Assembly (NCBI RefSeq): GCF_000747525.1 | Contig: NZ_CP009278.1 | Coordinates: 1,798,001-1,862,000 of the forward strand | Length of the DNA stretch: 64,000 nucleotides | DNA from: Sphingobacterium sp. ML3W | GTDB lineage: Bacteria; Bacteroidota; Bacteroidia; Sphingobacteriales; Sphingobacteriaceae | Direction: 5' to 3' | Shown: piece by piece, positions 28,763 through 39,000 of the stretch | Layout: every line of letters begins with the position of its first letter | Position numbering within the stretch: the stretch's first letter is position 1 | The notes under the pieces: model-generated | Database searches by the model: none | What the model saw: only the letters and a program-made list of their open reading frames with translations | What the model was told of the DNA's origin: nothing | Translations under genes and position numbers: made by a program

Positions 28763-30229
28763 CTATAACTCTTTGCGCAATCTAGCGACAGGAATATTAA
28801 GTGCTTCCCGGTATTTTGCAACAGTACGTCGTGCAATGTTATATCCTTTGTCTTTCAAGATTTCAGTCAGCTTTTCGTCAGCTAGTGGTTTTCTTTTGAC
28901 CTCATTAGCAATGCATTCTTCGAGAATTTTTTTGACTTCCTTGTTGGATACCTCTTCTCCAGATTCGGTTTGAATGGCTTCAGAGAAAAATGATTTGAGA
29001 AGGAAGGTTCCAAATTCTGTCTGTACGTATTTGGAGTTTGCAACACGCGACACAGTGGATATATCCATACCTATGCGATCAGCGATATCTTTTAATATCA
29101 TAGGCTTCAGTTTCACATCATCACCTGTCAGGAAATAATCATACTGATATTCCATAATTGCGTTCATCGTTTTCAATAAAGTTTGTTGTCTTTGTTTGAT
29201 GGCGTCGATGAACCATTTGGCCGAGTCCAGTTTTTGTTTGACAAACTGAACGGCTTCCTTCATCTTTTTGTCCTTTTGGTCTGATTTATCGTAATGCTCA
29301 AACATGCTCTGATAAGAGCGACTCACCCGTAGCTCGGGTGCATTTCTACCATTTAGCGTGAGGTGTAAGATCCCATCATTGTTGCTAATGTGAAAATCAG
29401 GGATTACGTGAAGTTGTTTACCAGCTACAGCGCCAGAATCGCCTGGTTTTGGATTTAGCTTAAGGATTTCATTTATGATATTTTTTAAATCCTCAGAGGT
29501 CAGTCCCAGCGATTTTTCAAGTTTGTCATAGTGTTTTTTTGTAAACTCTTCTAGGTAGTTTTTTACTATTTTAATCGCTTGAGCAATAATGGGATTGTTT
29601 TGATCTTTTTTCTCTAACTGTATCAATAAACATTCTTGTAGATCACGTGCTCCAATTCCAGCAGGTTCAAAATCTTGAATAACTTTAAGCATTTCCAATA
29701 CTTCACCTTCTGTTGCAATGACATTTTGTGAAAAAGCAAGGTCGTCAATAAGACTCAATATGGGTCTACGTAAATAACCATCATCATCTAAACTCCCGAT
29801 AATTTGTTGTCCAATCAGAAAATCGCGGTCATCAAGGGCTAACAAGTCCAACTGTTGCTGTAGTTTTTCGAAAAACGAATCTTGTACAGCAATCGGGATT
29901 TCTTTTTTATCATCATCTTCGTCGGAGTAATTATAATTATTGGAATAATCCGTAAAATCATCCTCCTGAATATATTCATCTACATTAAATTCATCACTTT
30001 CATGGTTTTCATCAGTGTCAAAACTGTCGTCTGGATCACGGTCGGGGTATTCTTCATTTGGTTCGGACATATTTGCTAAACTACCGTCCTCAAGGGCTGG
30101 ATTCTCTTCTAGTTCTTCTTTTATGCGCGCATCCAAAGATACCGTAGGAACTTGTAAAAGCTTGATAAACTGAATCTGTTGCGGAGATAGTTTCTGTAAT
30201 AACTTTTGTTGTAATGTTTGCTTTAACAT
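28763..30229 (-). CDS. rpoN: RNA polymerase sigma-54 factor
   Basis: This alternative sigma factor recognises -24/-12 promoters and needs an AAA+ activator. The 488-residue product has the glutamine-rich N-terminal region I (LKQTLQQKLLQKLSPQQIQFIKLLQVP), an unusually acidic region II (about residues 48-115), the core-binding domain, a helix-turn-helix near residues 370-395 (IGMDISTVSRVANSKYVQT), and the RpoN box ARRTVAKYRE near residue 465. No sigma-54 activator is encoded in this window. The gene is apparently monocistronic. Confidence 0.95.
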   Translation of the reverse strand: MLKQTLQQKLLQKLSPQQIQFIKLLQVPTVSLDARIKEELEENPALEDGSLANMSEPNEEYPDRDPDDSFDTDENHESDEFNVDEYIQEDDFTDYSNNYNYSDEDDDKKEIPIAVQDSFFEKLQQQLDLLALDDRDFLIGQQIIGSLDDDGYLRRPILSLIDDLAFSQNVIATEGEVLEMLKVIQDFEPAGIGARDLQECLLIQLEKKDQNNPIIAQAIKIVKNYLEEFTKKHYDKLEKSLGLTSEDLKNIINEILKLNPKPGDSGAVAGKQLHVIPDFHISNNDGILHLTLNGRNAPELRVSRSYQSMFEHYDKSDQKDKKMKEAVQFVKQKLDSAKWFIDAIKQRQQTLLKTMNAIMEYQYDYFLTGDDVKLKPMILKDIADRIGMDISTVSRVANSKYVQTEFGTFLLKSFFSEAIQTESGEEVSNKEVKKILEECIANEVKRKPLADEKLTEILKDKGYNIARRTVAKYREALNIPVARLRKEL

Positions 30230-30457
30230 GTTTTATATGACTAATTGCATATAAATTTATATAATATATATCGATTAATGAAAAGAAAACGTATCGATAG
30301 TATTTTTAGGTATAATTTTTGATGTCTTCTTGATTCTTATATTCCTAATTATCAGATTTAGAATAATGAAATGTTAAATTTCGTTAATTGTTATAGCTGC
30401 AGGTAAAACCTTAGTTTTTTTGCTTGTTTTCACAAAACATTTTTAGACCTTTACCGT

Positions 30458-32866
30458 ATGTTTAAACGGATTAAGAATAAATTTATTCGCTATATAGCGT
30501 TCGGTATATATTTTTTAATCGTCCTAGTTTGTGCCATACAGCTTAACTTTTTGGGACTCTTCGGCTATTCTCCTACTAAAAAGGATATTACGATGCCTAA
30601 TGTTAATATTTCAACGGAATTGTTTACAGCTGATAGTGTTTTGATCGGTCGATATTTTGATGAAGATCGTAACCCAGTGGCTTTTGATAGTATATCTAAA
30701 AATGTAATTAATGCATTAGTTGCAACAGAGGATGTTCGTTTTTATAAACATAGTGGTGTTGATTTTTTAGGATTAGGCTCAGGTATTATATCGACATTGA
30801 CAGGGGATAAGAGAGGAGCAAGTACGATTACTCAGCAACTGGCGAAAAATCTATATCGAACACGATATAACAAATCGGTTGGATTATTGGGTAGAATTCC
30901 TGGCATAGGTCTGATTGTAACCAAATTCAAAGAGTGGATGACCGCTTATAAGTTGGAGACCCGATATAGTAAGGCTGAGATTATTACTATGTATTTAAAT
31001 ACAGTATCATTTAGCAATAATTCATATGGAATACAAACAGCTGCACGACGCTATTTTAGTAAAAATGCTAGCGATTTGTCTATCAATGAAGCAGCTGTAT
31101 TAGTCGGTATGCTGAAAGGTACGACTATGTATAATCCCATGCGTAATTTAGATAAATCGCGGGAACGAAGGAATGTGGTTTTATTACAGATGCAGAAGGC
31201 CAACTATATCGATCAGGCTCAAGTGGAAACCTTATCTAAGGAACCCTTGGTCTTGCATACGGATAATAAAGATGTGCATGCTGGTGAAGACTCTTATTTA
31301 CGGGCCGCTGTGGAGCGTTGGTTGGAAAAGTGGGCTGAAGATAATGATCGCGATATTTACAGAGATGGATTGAAGATATATACGACAATCAACTCAAAAT
31401 TGCAGAAGCATGCCGAAGAGGCTGTAGCAAAACAGATGGAGGTATTGCAAAGAAGATTAAAGAACGCTTGGGGTGATGAAGAGCCATGGCGCGACCTATC
31501 GGGTAAAGTGATTCCTGGATTTATAGAGAATTTAGCTAAAAAGACAGATTATTATAAGTACCTAACAAAAAAGTATGATAACCGTACTGATAGTATTGAT
31601 TTTTATTTGAATCAGAAAAAACAAATGGAGATTTTTTCATGGAAGGGAGAACGTTTGCGTGAAAAAGTTCAGATGTCCACAATGGATTCGATTAAATATT
31701 ATGTGACGATGCTGAATACAGGTGTTATGAGTATGGATCCATATTCGGGTGAAATCAAAGTATGGGTTGGCGGTATTGATCATCAGTTCTTTAAATATGA
31801 TCACGTTAATCAATCTAAAAGACAAGCGGGATCAACCTTCAAGCCTTTTGTTTATTTAGCCGCATTGGAGTCGGGTATGACGCCTTGTGACCAAGTGCAG
31901 GATAAACCAGTCACGATTAAAATTGATAAAGGAGATTCAATTGAAGTTTGGGAGCCTAAAAATGCAGATTGGAATTTCAGTTATCGCGAAATGTCGTTAC
32001 GCTGGGCAATGGCACGTTCTGTTAATTCTATCACGGTTCAGTTAACGGAAAAAGTTGGTGCGGATAAAATTGCTGAAGCAGCGCATCGTGTAGGTATTGA
32101 AAGTAAATTGAACCCCGTACCATCCATTGGTTTAGGACCAAATGATGTATCGGTGTTTGAAATGGTGAATGGCTATTCGACTATGATGAATGAAGGTGAG
32201 CGTTTAACTCCTATATTAGTTTCACGTATTGAAGATTATGATGGGAAGGTGATTGCAACTTTTAAGCCAGAACGAAAGCAAGTGGTGGATAAGCAAGATG
32301 CATGGTTGATGACCTATATGTTGCGTGGGGGGATGGAAGAACCTGGAGGTACTTCTCAAGCATTATGGGAATACGATTTATTTGCAAAAGAGAATGAGAT
32401 TGGAGGGAAAACAGGTACTTCATCGGAATATGTGGATGGTTGGTATATGGGGGTTACGAAAGATTTGGTGACTGCCGTATGGGTTGGCTGTGATGATCGG
32501 AATGTTCATTTTAAAAACTCGCAAACAGGAGAGGGGTCGAAGACGGCATTGCCTATTTTCGGTTTGTTTATGGAGGCCGTCTATAAGGATAAGTCATTAG
32601 GTTATACTCAGGGTAAATTTCCTGCGCCAACCGTAGAGATAACCAAGAAATATAAATGTGTGACACCTCGTCCATTTCGTGAAGAATCCTTGTCAGATTC
32701 TACAGCAGTAGATGACGGTGTGGATTTGGAGGATATTGGTAGCGGTGAAGTAATTCAAGAAGAGGGGGCAGAAACTCCGGAGGGTGATGTTGATATGGGA
32801 GCTTTATCCACGGAACAAGATGTGGTCGCTACAAAGTTGCGCGATTCACTTGATAACGTTGGATAG
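30458..32866 (+). CDS. Class A penicillin-binding protein (PBP1A-type)
   Basis: This bifunctional peptidoglycan synthase at the inner membrane has 802 residues. An N-terminal membrane anchor (residues 10-30) precedes the GT51 transglycosylase domain with catalytic Glu91 in ATEDVRFYKHSG and the GASTITQQLAKNL motif. The transpeptidase domain has Ser459-Thr-Phe-Lys462, an SVNS motif near residue 524, and KTGT from Lys651. The C-terminal 70 residues are acidic and probably disordered. It is a single-gene unit with a terminator overlapping the next gene. Confidence 0.93.
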   Translation: MFKRIKNKFIRYIAFGIYFLIVLVCAIQLNFLGLFGYSPTKKDITMPNVNISTELFTADSVLIGRYFDEDRNPVAFDSISKNVINALVATEDVRFYKHSGVDFLGLGSGIISTLTGDKRGASTITQQLAKNLYRTRYNKSVGLLGRIPGIGLIVTKFKEWMTAYKLETRYSKAEIITMYLNTVSFSNNSYGIQTAARRYFSKNASDLSINEAAVLVGMLKGTTMYNPMRNLDKSRERRNVVLLQMQKANYIDQAQVETLSKEPLVLHTDNKDVHAGEDSYLRAAVERWLEKWAEDNDRDIYRDGLKIYTTINSKLQKHAEEAVAKQMEVLQRRLKNAWGDEEPWRDLSGKVIPGFIENLAKKTDYYKYLTKKYDNRTDSIDFYLNQKKQMEIFSWKGERLREKVQMSTMDSIKYYVTMLNTGVMSMDPYSGEIKVWVGGIDHQFFKYDHVNQSKRQAGSTFKPFVYLAALESGMTPCDQVQDKPVTIKIDKGDSIEVWEPKNADWNFSYREMSLRWAMARSVNSITVQLTEKVGADKIAEAAHRVGIESKLNPVPSIGLGPNDVSVFEMVNGYSTMMNEGERLTPILVSRIEDYDGKVIATFKPERKQVVDKQDAWLMTYMLRGGMEEPGGTSQALWEYDLFAKENEIGGKTGTSSEYVDGWYMGVTKDLVTAVWVGCDDRNVHFKNSQTGEGSKTALPIFGLFMEAVYKDKSLGYTQGKFPAPTVEITKKYKCVTPRPFREESLSDSTAVDDGVDLEDIGSGEVIQEEGAETPEGDVDMGALSTEQDVVATKLRDSLDNVG

Positions 32867-32887
32867 CGAGTTTGTAAAAGTTTTTTT

Positions 32888-32926
32888 AATCGGTTGTTTA
32901 TGAAGAATAAACAACCGATTTTTTTT
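32888..32926. terminator. Terminator after the PBP gene, overlapping the convergent gene's end
   Basis: AATCGGTTGTTTA (32888-32900) pairs with TAAACAACCGATT (32908-32920), followed by a run of T on the plus strand and an A/T-rich mirror on the other. The stop codon of the minus-strand GIY-YIG gene lies inside the hairpin. Confidence 0.8.
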
Positions 32927-33221
32927 GTGGAGTATTTACGATAGTAAGGGATAGATTGTGCCAGTTAGCGTTGTGCTTACGGATAAGTTTCTCTTTTTGC
33001 ATTCGTGTGAATTGCCCCAGCTGTAATAGTCTTTTTTCTGCTTGTTCGTTAGATTGGAAATGTTCCATATAAACAATACGTGTCAGGTGCGGACCATTGG
33101 GAAATAGTATTTTGCTACTACTTTTTATTTCGTTCATTGTTATGTTGATATCCGATGTAATATCCGCTTTTAAGAATTGTCTATTGCTATCGGTAATGAT
33201 GTATAAAATGTGTAATTTCAT
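32898..33221 (-). CDS. GIY-YIG-like nuclease-domain protein, divergent
   Basis: The 107-residue product starts best at ATG 33221. It opens with LHILYIITDSNRQFLKADITSDI, where the GIY-YIG strands would be, here with degenerate HIL/YII residues. It continues with LTRIVYMEHFQSNEQAEKRLLQLGQFTRMQKEKLIRKHNANW, split by a few residues, which matches the usual LVYYE...A..RE..LK.W.R..K..LI...NP.W pattern. Catalytic residues look altered, so activity is doubtful. Such proteins belong to the YhbQ/UPF0213 group. Its 3' end lies in the PBP terminator. Confidence 0.65.
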   Translation of the reverse strand: MKLHILYIITDSNRQFLKADITSDINITMNEIKSSSKILFPNGPHLTRIVYMEHFQSNEQAEKRLLQLGQFTRMQKEKLIRKHNANWHNLSLTIVNTPQKKSVVYSS

Positions 33222-33322
33222 GATTGCGCTAATAAATTTGGTTATTTGTGTTTTTTTTACTAATTTTATTGGCACAATAATACTAATATTTTTAGATATT
33301 AAAAAATTAAATTTAAAAAAAT

Positions 33323-34096
33323 ATGCCAAACATCGCTTCCAATCTTAAGTTTTTAAGAAAAACGAAAAGACTTACACAACAGCAGTTTGCCGATTTAATG
33401 GAGATAAAAAGAGCTTCTGTTGGAGCTTATGAGGAGGATCGTGCGGAACCCAAATATGAGTTGCTAAATAAAATAGCAGAGTTTTATGACATGACAATGG
33501 ATGAGCTTGCTAACGATGAAATCAACGAAAAATGGCGTCCTGCTCCAAAAAGTAACGCTTCAAACCTTCGTGTGTTAAGTGTGACCGTCGATGGGCAAGA
33601 TCGTGAAAACATCGAATTGGTTCCAGTAAAAGCTAGTGCAGGATATATGAATGGTTATGCAGATCCTGAATATGTAGCTACTCTTCCAAAGTTTTCGTTA
33701 CCTATGTTTAATCAGGGTACCTACCGTGCTTTTGAAATCAAAGGAGATTCGATGCGACCATTGGCTAGTGGGTCAATTGTGGTGGCAGAGTATGTGGAGA
33801 ATTGGAATGATATTAAAGCAGCCCAGACGTATGTGATTGTTTCAAAAGATGAGGGCGTTGTTTATAAGCGGGTAGCCTATAAGTTTAAAGAGGATAAAGG
33901 ATTGAAGTTGTTGTCTGATAATAAAAGCTATGACCCATATTGGGTAGAAGCGGGTGATATTATGGAAGTCTGGCGTGCTAAGGCGTATATCAGCACGGTA
34001 TTGCCTGAACCTAATAGCGAACCGACAATGGAAACTTTGTCGACCATGATGGCTGAAATGCAAAAGACGATAAATTCGGTTGTGGATAAGGGCTAA
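33323..34096 (+). CDS. XRE-S24 (LexA/CI-like) repressor
   Basis: The N-terminal helix-turn-helix (residues 5-63: TQQQFADLMEIKRASVGAYE) is joined to a C-terminal S24 peptidase domain with the catalytic dyad Ser143 (KGDSMRP) and Lys182 (VVYKRV). A plausible self-cleavage Ala106-Gly107 lies in VKASAGYMNG. Such proteins repress genes and can be inactivated by autoproteolysis on DNA damage or other stress. This is a common chromosomal form in Bacteroidota rather than a phage repressor. Its targets are unknown. The gene lies just upstream of the rimP promoter. Confidence 0.88.
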   Translation: MPNIASNLKFLRKTKRLTQQQFADLMEIKRASVGAYEEDRAEPKYELLNKIAEFYDMTMDELANDEINEKWRPAPKSNASNLRVLSVTVDGQDRENIELVPVKASAGYMNGYADPEYVATLPKFSLPMFNQGTYRAFEIKGDSMRPLASGSIVVAEYVENWNDIKAAQTYVIVSKDEGVVYKRVAYKFKEDKGLKLLSDNKSYDPYWVEAGDIMEVWRAKAYISTVLPEPNSEPTMETLSTMMAEMQKTINSVVDKG

Positions 34097-34131
34097 ATAG
34101 GCGCATTGATTTAGAACTTTTTCATCTATAT

Positions 34132-34162
34132 TTTGTTTGTTGAAAAAATATTTTTATCTTTG
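34132..34162 (+). promoter_or_regulatory. Promoter of rimP-nusA
   Basis: TTTG at 34132-34135, a 19-bp spacer, and TATCTTTG at 34155-34162 match the Bacteroidota -33/-7 consensus closely. Transcription would start around 34166-34170, directly before the hairpin at 34179. Confidence 0.75.
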
Positions 34163-34178
34163 TCCTATCTGAGAGGAA

Positions 34179-34203
34179 GGGGGCAACGTATGCCCCCTTT
34201 TTT
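34179..34203 (+). terminator. Intrinsic terminator in the rimP leader (attenuator candidate)
   Basis: GGGGGCA (34179-34185) pairs with TGCCCCC (34191-34197) across an ACGTA loop, followed by six T residues. It is downstream of the promoter at 34132-34162 and 42 bp before the rimP start, so transcripts from that promoter must pass it. It could equally end the XRE-S24 transcript. Confidence 0.8.
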
Positions 34204-34244
34204 AATTCATTGATTTCAGTCTTTTTATTCGATTTCGAAAGAAT

Positions 34245-34712
34245 ATGCAAAATGTAGAGAAAAGAGTTGTCGAACTCATTCAAGAAAAGTTAGCAGATCG
34301 CGATGATTTGTTTATTGTAAGTGTTAAATTTCACCCAAACAGTGTGTTGGAAGTTTTGCTAGATGGTGATCAGGGGATTAGTATCGATGATTGTGTACAA
34401 GTCAGTAGATTTGTAGGTTTTCAGTTAGAGGAGGAAGAGGTGGTAGAAAAAGCTTATCGCCTTGAAGTGTCTTCACCAGGTATAGATACTAATTTGGTCC
34501 ACCTGAGACAATACAAGAAAAATATTGGGCGTAATGTCCAAGTGAAGTTGAATGATGGTACGAAAACTGAAGGAAAACTACTGACAGTTGAGGAAGCACA
34601 GATAACAATTGAAGAAACGATAAAAGAAAAAGGAACAAAAGCGCAGCAGGCTGCTCGTATCATTCCTTTGGAACAAATAAAAGCAACTAAGGTGTTAATT
34701 TCATTTAAATAA
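34245..34712 (+). CDS. rimP: Ribosome maturation factor RimP
   Basis: It assists late assembly of the 30S subunit. The 155-residue product has the RimP N-terminal fold with VLLDGDQGISIDDCVQVSR and the conserved YRLEVSSPGID near residue 80, then an SH3-like C-terminal domain (GRNVQVKLNDG, KLLTVEEAQITIE). It is the first gene of the conserved rimP-nusA-infB cluster; nusA starts 2 bases after its stop. Confidence 0.93.
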   Translation: MQNVEKRVVELIQEKLADRDDLFIVSVKFHPNSVLEVLLDGDQGISIDDCVQVSRFVGFQLEEEEVVEKAYRLEVSSPGIDTNLVHLRQYKKNIGRNVQVKLNDGTKTEGKLLTVEEAQITIEETIKEKGTKAQQAARIIPLEQIKATKVLISFK

Positions 34713-34714
34713 AA

Positions 34715-35953
34715 ATGAGCAGCAATATCAATTTGATTGACTCTTTCCAAGAGTTCAAAGAGTTTAAAAACATTGACCGTCCTACGGTTATTTCTGTCTT
34801 AGAAGAAGTATTTCGTAGCATGATCCGTAGACGTTTCGGTACAGATGAGAACTGTGACGTTATCGTGAATCCTGATAATGGGGATTTAGAGATCTGGAGA
34901 ACACGTGTTGTTGTTGAAGATGAATTTTCGGAAGATGATGATCTAGAGATTGAATTAACAGAAGCGAAGAAACTTGATGTTGATTTAGAAGTTGGCGATG
35001 ACTATATTGAGCAAATCACATTAGAGAGTTTTGGTCGTCGTGCAATTTTGGCAGCACGTCAGACTTTGGTTTCAAAAGTATTGGAATTAGAGAAAGACGA
35101 AGTTTTCAAAAAATATAAAGACCGCGAGGGTGAATTGGTAATTGGTGAGGTCTACCAAATTTGGAAAAAAGAATTACTTGTTTTGGATGATGATGGTAAT
35201 GAGTTGATCTTACCAAAGACAGAACAGATCCCAGCAGATTATTTCAAAAAAGGGGATAGCATTCGTGCGGTAGTTTATAAAGTAGATATGATGAATAATA
35301 ATCCTAAGATTCTTATTTCTCGTACTGCTCCTGAATTTTTACAACGTTTGTTTGAATTGGAAGTTCCTGAGATTTTTGATGGATTGATTACCATCAAAAA
35401 GATTGTGCGCGAACCAGGAGAACGTGCTAAAGTAGCTGTTGAGTCTTATGATGATCGTATTGATCCAGTAGGTGCTTGTGTAGGTATGAAAGGATCGCGT
35501 ATTCATGGTATCGTTCGTGAATTGCGTAATGAAAACATTGATGTAATCAATTTTACAACGAATCATTCACTTTATATTACACGTGCATTAAGTCCAGCTC
35601 GTATAAGTTCCATCAAGATTGATGAAGAAAATAAGACAGCAGCTGTGTACTTAAAATCCGATCAAGTATCTTTGGCAATTGGCCGCGGTGGTCACAATAT
35701 TAAATTGGCCGGAAAATTGACGGGTTATGAAATCGATGTATATCGTGAGAATGACGAGTTTGATGAGGATGTGGATATCGAAGAATTCAGCGATGAAATT
35801 GAAAGCTGGGTGATTGATGCATTGAAACGTGTAGGCTTAGATTCTGCACGCTCGGTATTAGCACTTACAGAAGAAGAATTGCTGAGACGCACTGACTTGG
35901 AAGAAGATACAGTAAAAGAAATTTTACGTATTTTACAGGCTGAATTCGAATAA
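34715..35953 (+). CDS. nusA: Transcription termination/antitermination factor NusA
   Basis: NusA binds RNA polymerase and modulates pausing, intrinsic termination and antitermination. The 412-residue protein has the N-terminal polymerase-binding domain (to about residue 130), an S1 domain (about 137-205, VIGEVYQIWKKELLVLD), two KH domains (about 210-345) with VGMKGSRIHGIVREL and IGRGGHNIKLAGKL, and a short helix-hairpin-helix C-terminus (LEEDTVKEILRIL). It is tightly coupled to rimP. The terminator before rimP makes autogenous control plausible. Confidence 0.95.
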   Translation: MSSNINLIDSFQEFKEFKNIDRPTVISVLEEVFRSMIRRRFGTDENCDVIVNPDNGDLEIWRTRVVVEDEFSEDDDLEIELTEAKKLDVDLEVGDDYIEQITLESFGRRAILAARQTLVSKVLELEKDEVFKKYKDREGELVIGEVYQIWKKELLVLDDDGNELILPKTEQIPADYFKKGDSIRAVVYKVDMMNNNPKILISRTAPEFLQRLFELEVPEIFDGLITIKKIVREPGERAKVAVESYDDRIDPVGACVGMKGSRIHGIVRELRNENIDVINFTTNHSLYITRALSPARISSIKIDEENKTAAVYLKSDQVSLAIGRGGHNIKLAGKLTGYEIDVYRENDEFDEDVDIEEFSDEIESWVIDALKRVGLDSARSVLALTEEELLRRTDLEEDTVKEILRILQAEFE

Positions 35954-35976
35954 AATGAAGCCACATAATTTGTTTT

Positions 35977-36010
35977 CATCTCTATTTCAAATTTAATTGT
36001 TATAGAGATG
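35977..36010 (+). other. Stem-loop in the nusA-infB spacer
   Basis: CATCTCTAT (35977-35985) pairs perfectly with ATAGAGATG (36002-36010). No T tract follows on the plus strand. It overlaps the -33 element of the presumed infB promoter, so it may be an operator or an RNA processing element. Confidence 0.4.
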
Positions 36011-36029
36011 TAAAAAAACCATATTTTTG
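35997..36029 (+). promoter_or_regulatory. Possible promoter of infB
   Basis: TTG at 35997-35999 is followed after 22 bp by TATTTTTG at 36022-36029, 31 bp before the infB start. This would let infB be expressed apart from rimP-nusA. Confidence 0.5.
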
Positions 36030-36059
36030 TATTAAATATTTAATTAGTTAAAATAATAG

Positions 36060-39000
36060 ATGACTGAAGGAAAAGGTACAAACCTGCTTAAAGCAGCAAA
36101 GGAACTCAATATTGGCATATCTACTGCCGTAGATTGTTTAGTGAAAAAAGGATATGACGTAGACGCCAAACCTAATACTAAGCTATCCGGAGAGATGTAC
36201 AATGTGCTGTTGAAAGAGTTTCAAGGTGACAAAATCGTGAAAGATGAAGCTAAGCAAATTGTTATTGGCAAAATTCGTCGTGATGAGTCGCCAGTGGCTT
36301 CTCCTAAAGAATCATCTAAAAATGACGATTATGAAGAAACTGTAGCTTCAAAAGAAATTTTGATTAAGAATGCTGCGGCTAATACAAGAGAAGAATCTGA
36401 TGCTGGTAAAAAAGAGGCTCCTGCTGAGAAAGTAGCGAGTGTTGAAACTGCAGAAAGTTCGTCAAATACACACACTGGAGGGATGAAAGTTGTGGGGAAA
36501 ATTGATTTAGACTCTTTGAAAAGAGGATCTAAACCTAAAAAAGAAGAAACTCCAGTTGTGAAAGCTGAAACTCCAAAGGAAGTGGAGAAGAAGCCAGAGG
36601 TGGTTAAACAGGCTACTATCCCTGCTCCAAAGCCTATCATAAAAGAAGAGCCGAAAGTAGAAGCTCCTAAAGTAGAGACACCAAAAGCTCCAGTAGTGGA
36701 AGCACCAAAAGTAGAAGAGAAAGCGAAAGAAACCCCAAAGGTTGTCGTCGCTGCACCTCAAATAGTTGAAGTTAAAACTGAAGCTCCTAAAGTTCAAGAG
36801 AAGAAAGTGGTAGAAGAAAAGCCAAAAAATGAAAAACCTGCTGTGAAAGCACCGGTTGAAACTCCTGTAAAGGAAGTGAAAAAAGTTAATCCTGCAGATG
36901 AGGTTATCAGTGCTAAAGCAGAAAGATTAACAGGTCCAAAAGTAATTGGTAAGATTGAATTGCCCACGGCAAGACCTTCTCATAGAGATAAACCAGTAGC
37001 ATCTTCTTCAAGTGCTACGGGTAATGATCATAAACGTAAGCGTAAGCGTACAAATAATACGGGAACTCCCCCTCCAGGTGGTGGTACTCATCCAAATCGT
37101 ACGGGAGGTCCAAACCAAGGTGGTGGAAATCATCCAAACCGTACAGGAGGAAATGCAACAGGTACTCATCAAAACCGTCCAGCAGGAGGTCCAGGAGGAA
37201 ATAATCAAAACCGTCCAGCGGGTGGTCCAGGTGGTCATCATAACCGCCCAGGAGGTCCAGGTGCTCATAAAGGTCGTCCAGCCTTCAATAATAGAAGTAC
37301 TGGACCTAACGTACCAAAAGAGGAACCTACAGAAAAGGAAATTCAAGACCAAATTAAGGCTACTTTAGCTCGTTTGAGCGGTGCTGGTAAATCTGGTAAA
37401 TTTGCACAACGAGCAAAGTTGAGACGTCAAAAGCGTGACGATGTTGCTAATATTGCAGAAGAAGAAGCATTAGAAAGAGAGATGCAGGCTAAAGTTTTAC
37501 GTGTTACAGAGTTTGTAACCGCAAATGAACTTGCAAATTTAATGGATGTCGCTGTTACGCAAATTATCGCAACTTGTATGAGTTTAGGTATGTTTGTCTC
37601 AATTAACCAACGTTTAGATGCTGAAACTTTAACGATTGTTGCTGACGAATTTGGTTATCAGATTGAATTTATCAAACCAGAAGATGAGGAGATTGCAGAT
37701 CTTGAAGAGTTAGATAATGAAGACTCATTAATTTCTCGTGCTCCGATCGTAACGGTAATGGGTCACGTCGATCATGGTAAAACATCGCTATTGGATTACG
37801 TTCGTAAAGCCAATGTGACTCATGGTGAAGCAGGGGGTATTACACAGCACATTGGTGCTTATGCAGTACAATTAGATGGTGGTCGTAAGATTACATTTTT
37901 AGATACACCGGGTCACGAGGCTTTTACAGCCATGCGTGCTCGTGGTGCGAAAGTAACGGATATCGTTATTATTGTTATTGCTGCAGACGATGCTGTGATG
38001 CCACAAACAAAAGAGGCTATCAACCACGCACAAGCTGCTGGTGTGCCAATCGTATTTGCATTTACTAAAGTAGACAAGCCTGGTGCTAATACAGACCGTA
38101 TTAAAGAGCAGTTGTCTCAAATGAACATATTAGTAGAGGATTGGGGTGGTAAATACCAAGCTCAAGAGATTTCATCTAAAACTGGATTGAATGTAGATCT
38201 TTTATTAGAGAAAGTATTATTAGAAGCTGAGATGCTAGACCTGAAAGCCGATCCTAACAAACGTGCTGTAGGTTCAGTAATCGAGGCTGCTTTAGATAAA
38301 GGTAGAGGTATTGTTACAACTGTATTAATCTTAGGAGGTACTTTACGTGTAGGAGATCCAATTTTAGCAGGTTCTCATAGTGGTAAAGTAAAAGCATTGA
38401 CAAATGAACGCGGTGAACGTGTGAAAGAAGCAGGCCCTTCTGTACCAGTCCAAATATTAGGTATGGCAGGTGCACCTACTGCAGGTGATAAATTCTACAC
38501 AATGGATAGCGAGTCGGAAGCTCGTAATGTGGCGAATAAACGTCTTCAATTGCAACGTGAGCAAGGTATGCGTGCTACGAAACATATTACTTTAGATGAG
38601 ATCGGTCGTCGTTTGGCAATCGGTAACTTTAAAGAATTGAACGTAATCGTGAAAGGTGACGTGGATGGTTCAATTGAGGCACTATCTGATTCATTATTGA
38701 AATTGTCTACACAAGAGATTCAGGTGAATGTGATTCACAAATCAGTGGGTGCGATTTCAGAGTCAGACGTATTATTAGCTTCTGCATCTGATGCAATCAT
38801 TATCGGTTTCCAAGTTCGTCCATCGATTGGTGCACGTAAATTGGCTGAGCAAGAGCAAATTGATATTCGTCTTTACTCGATTATCTATGATGCTATTGAA
38901 GAACTTAAATCGGCAATGGAAGGTATGTTAGCTCCGAAATTCGAAGAGAAGATTGTTGCTAACGTTGAAATCCGTGAGACATTTAAAATCTCCAAAGTGG

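Noticed and set aside
37008..37368. Open frames on both strands (114-118 aa) inside infB
   Set aside because: They arise from the repetitive Gly/Asn/Pro codons of the IF-2 linker and have repeat-derived, non-protein-like sequence.
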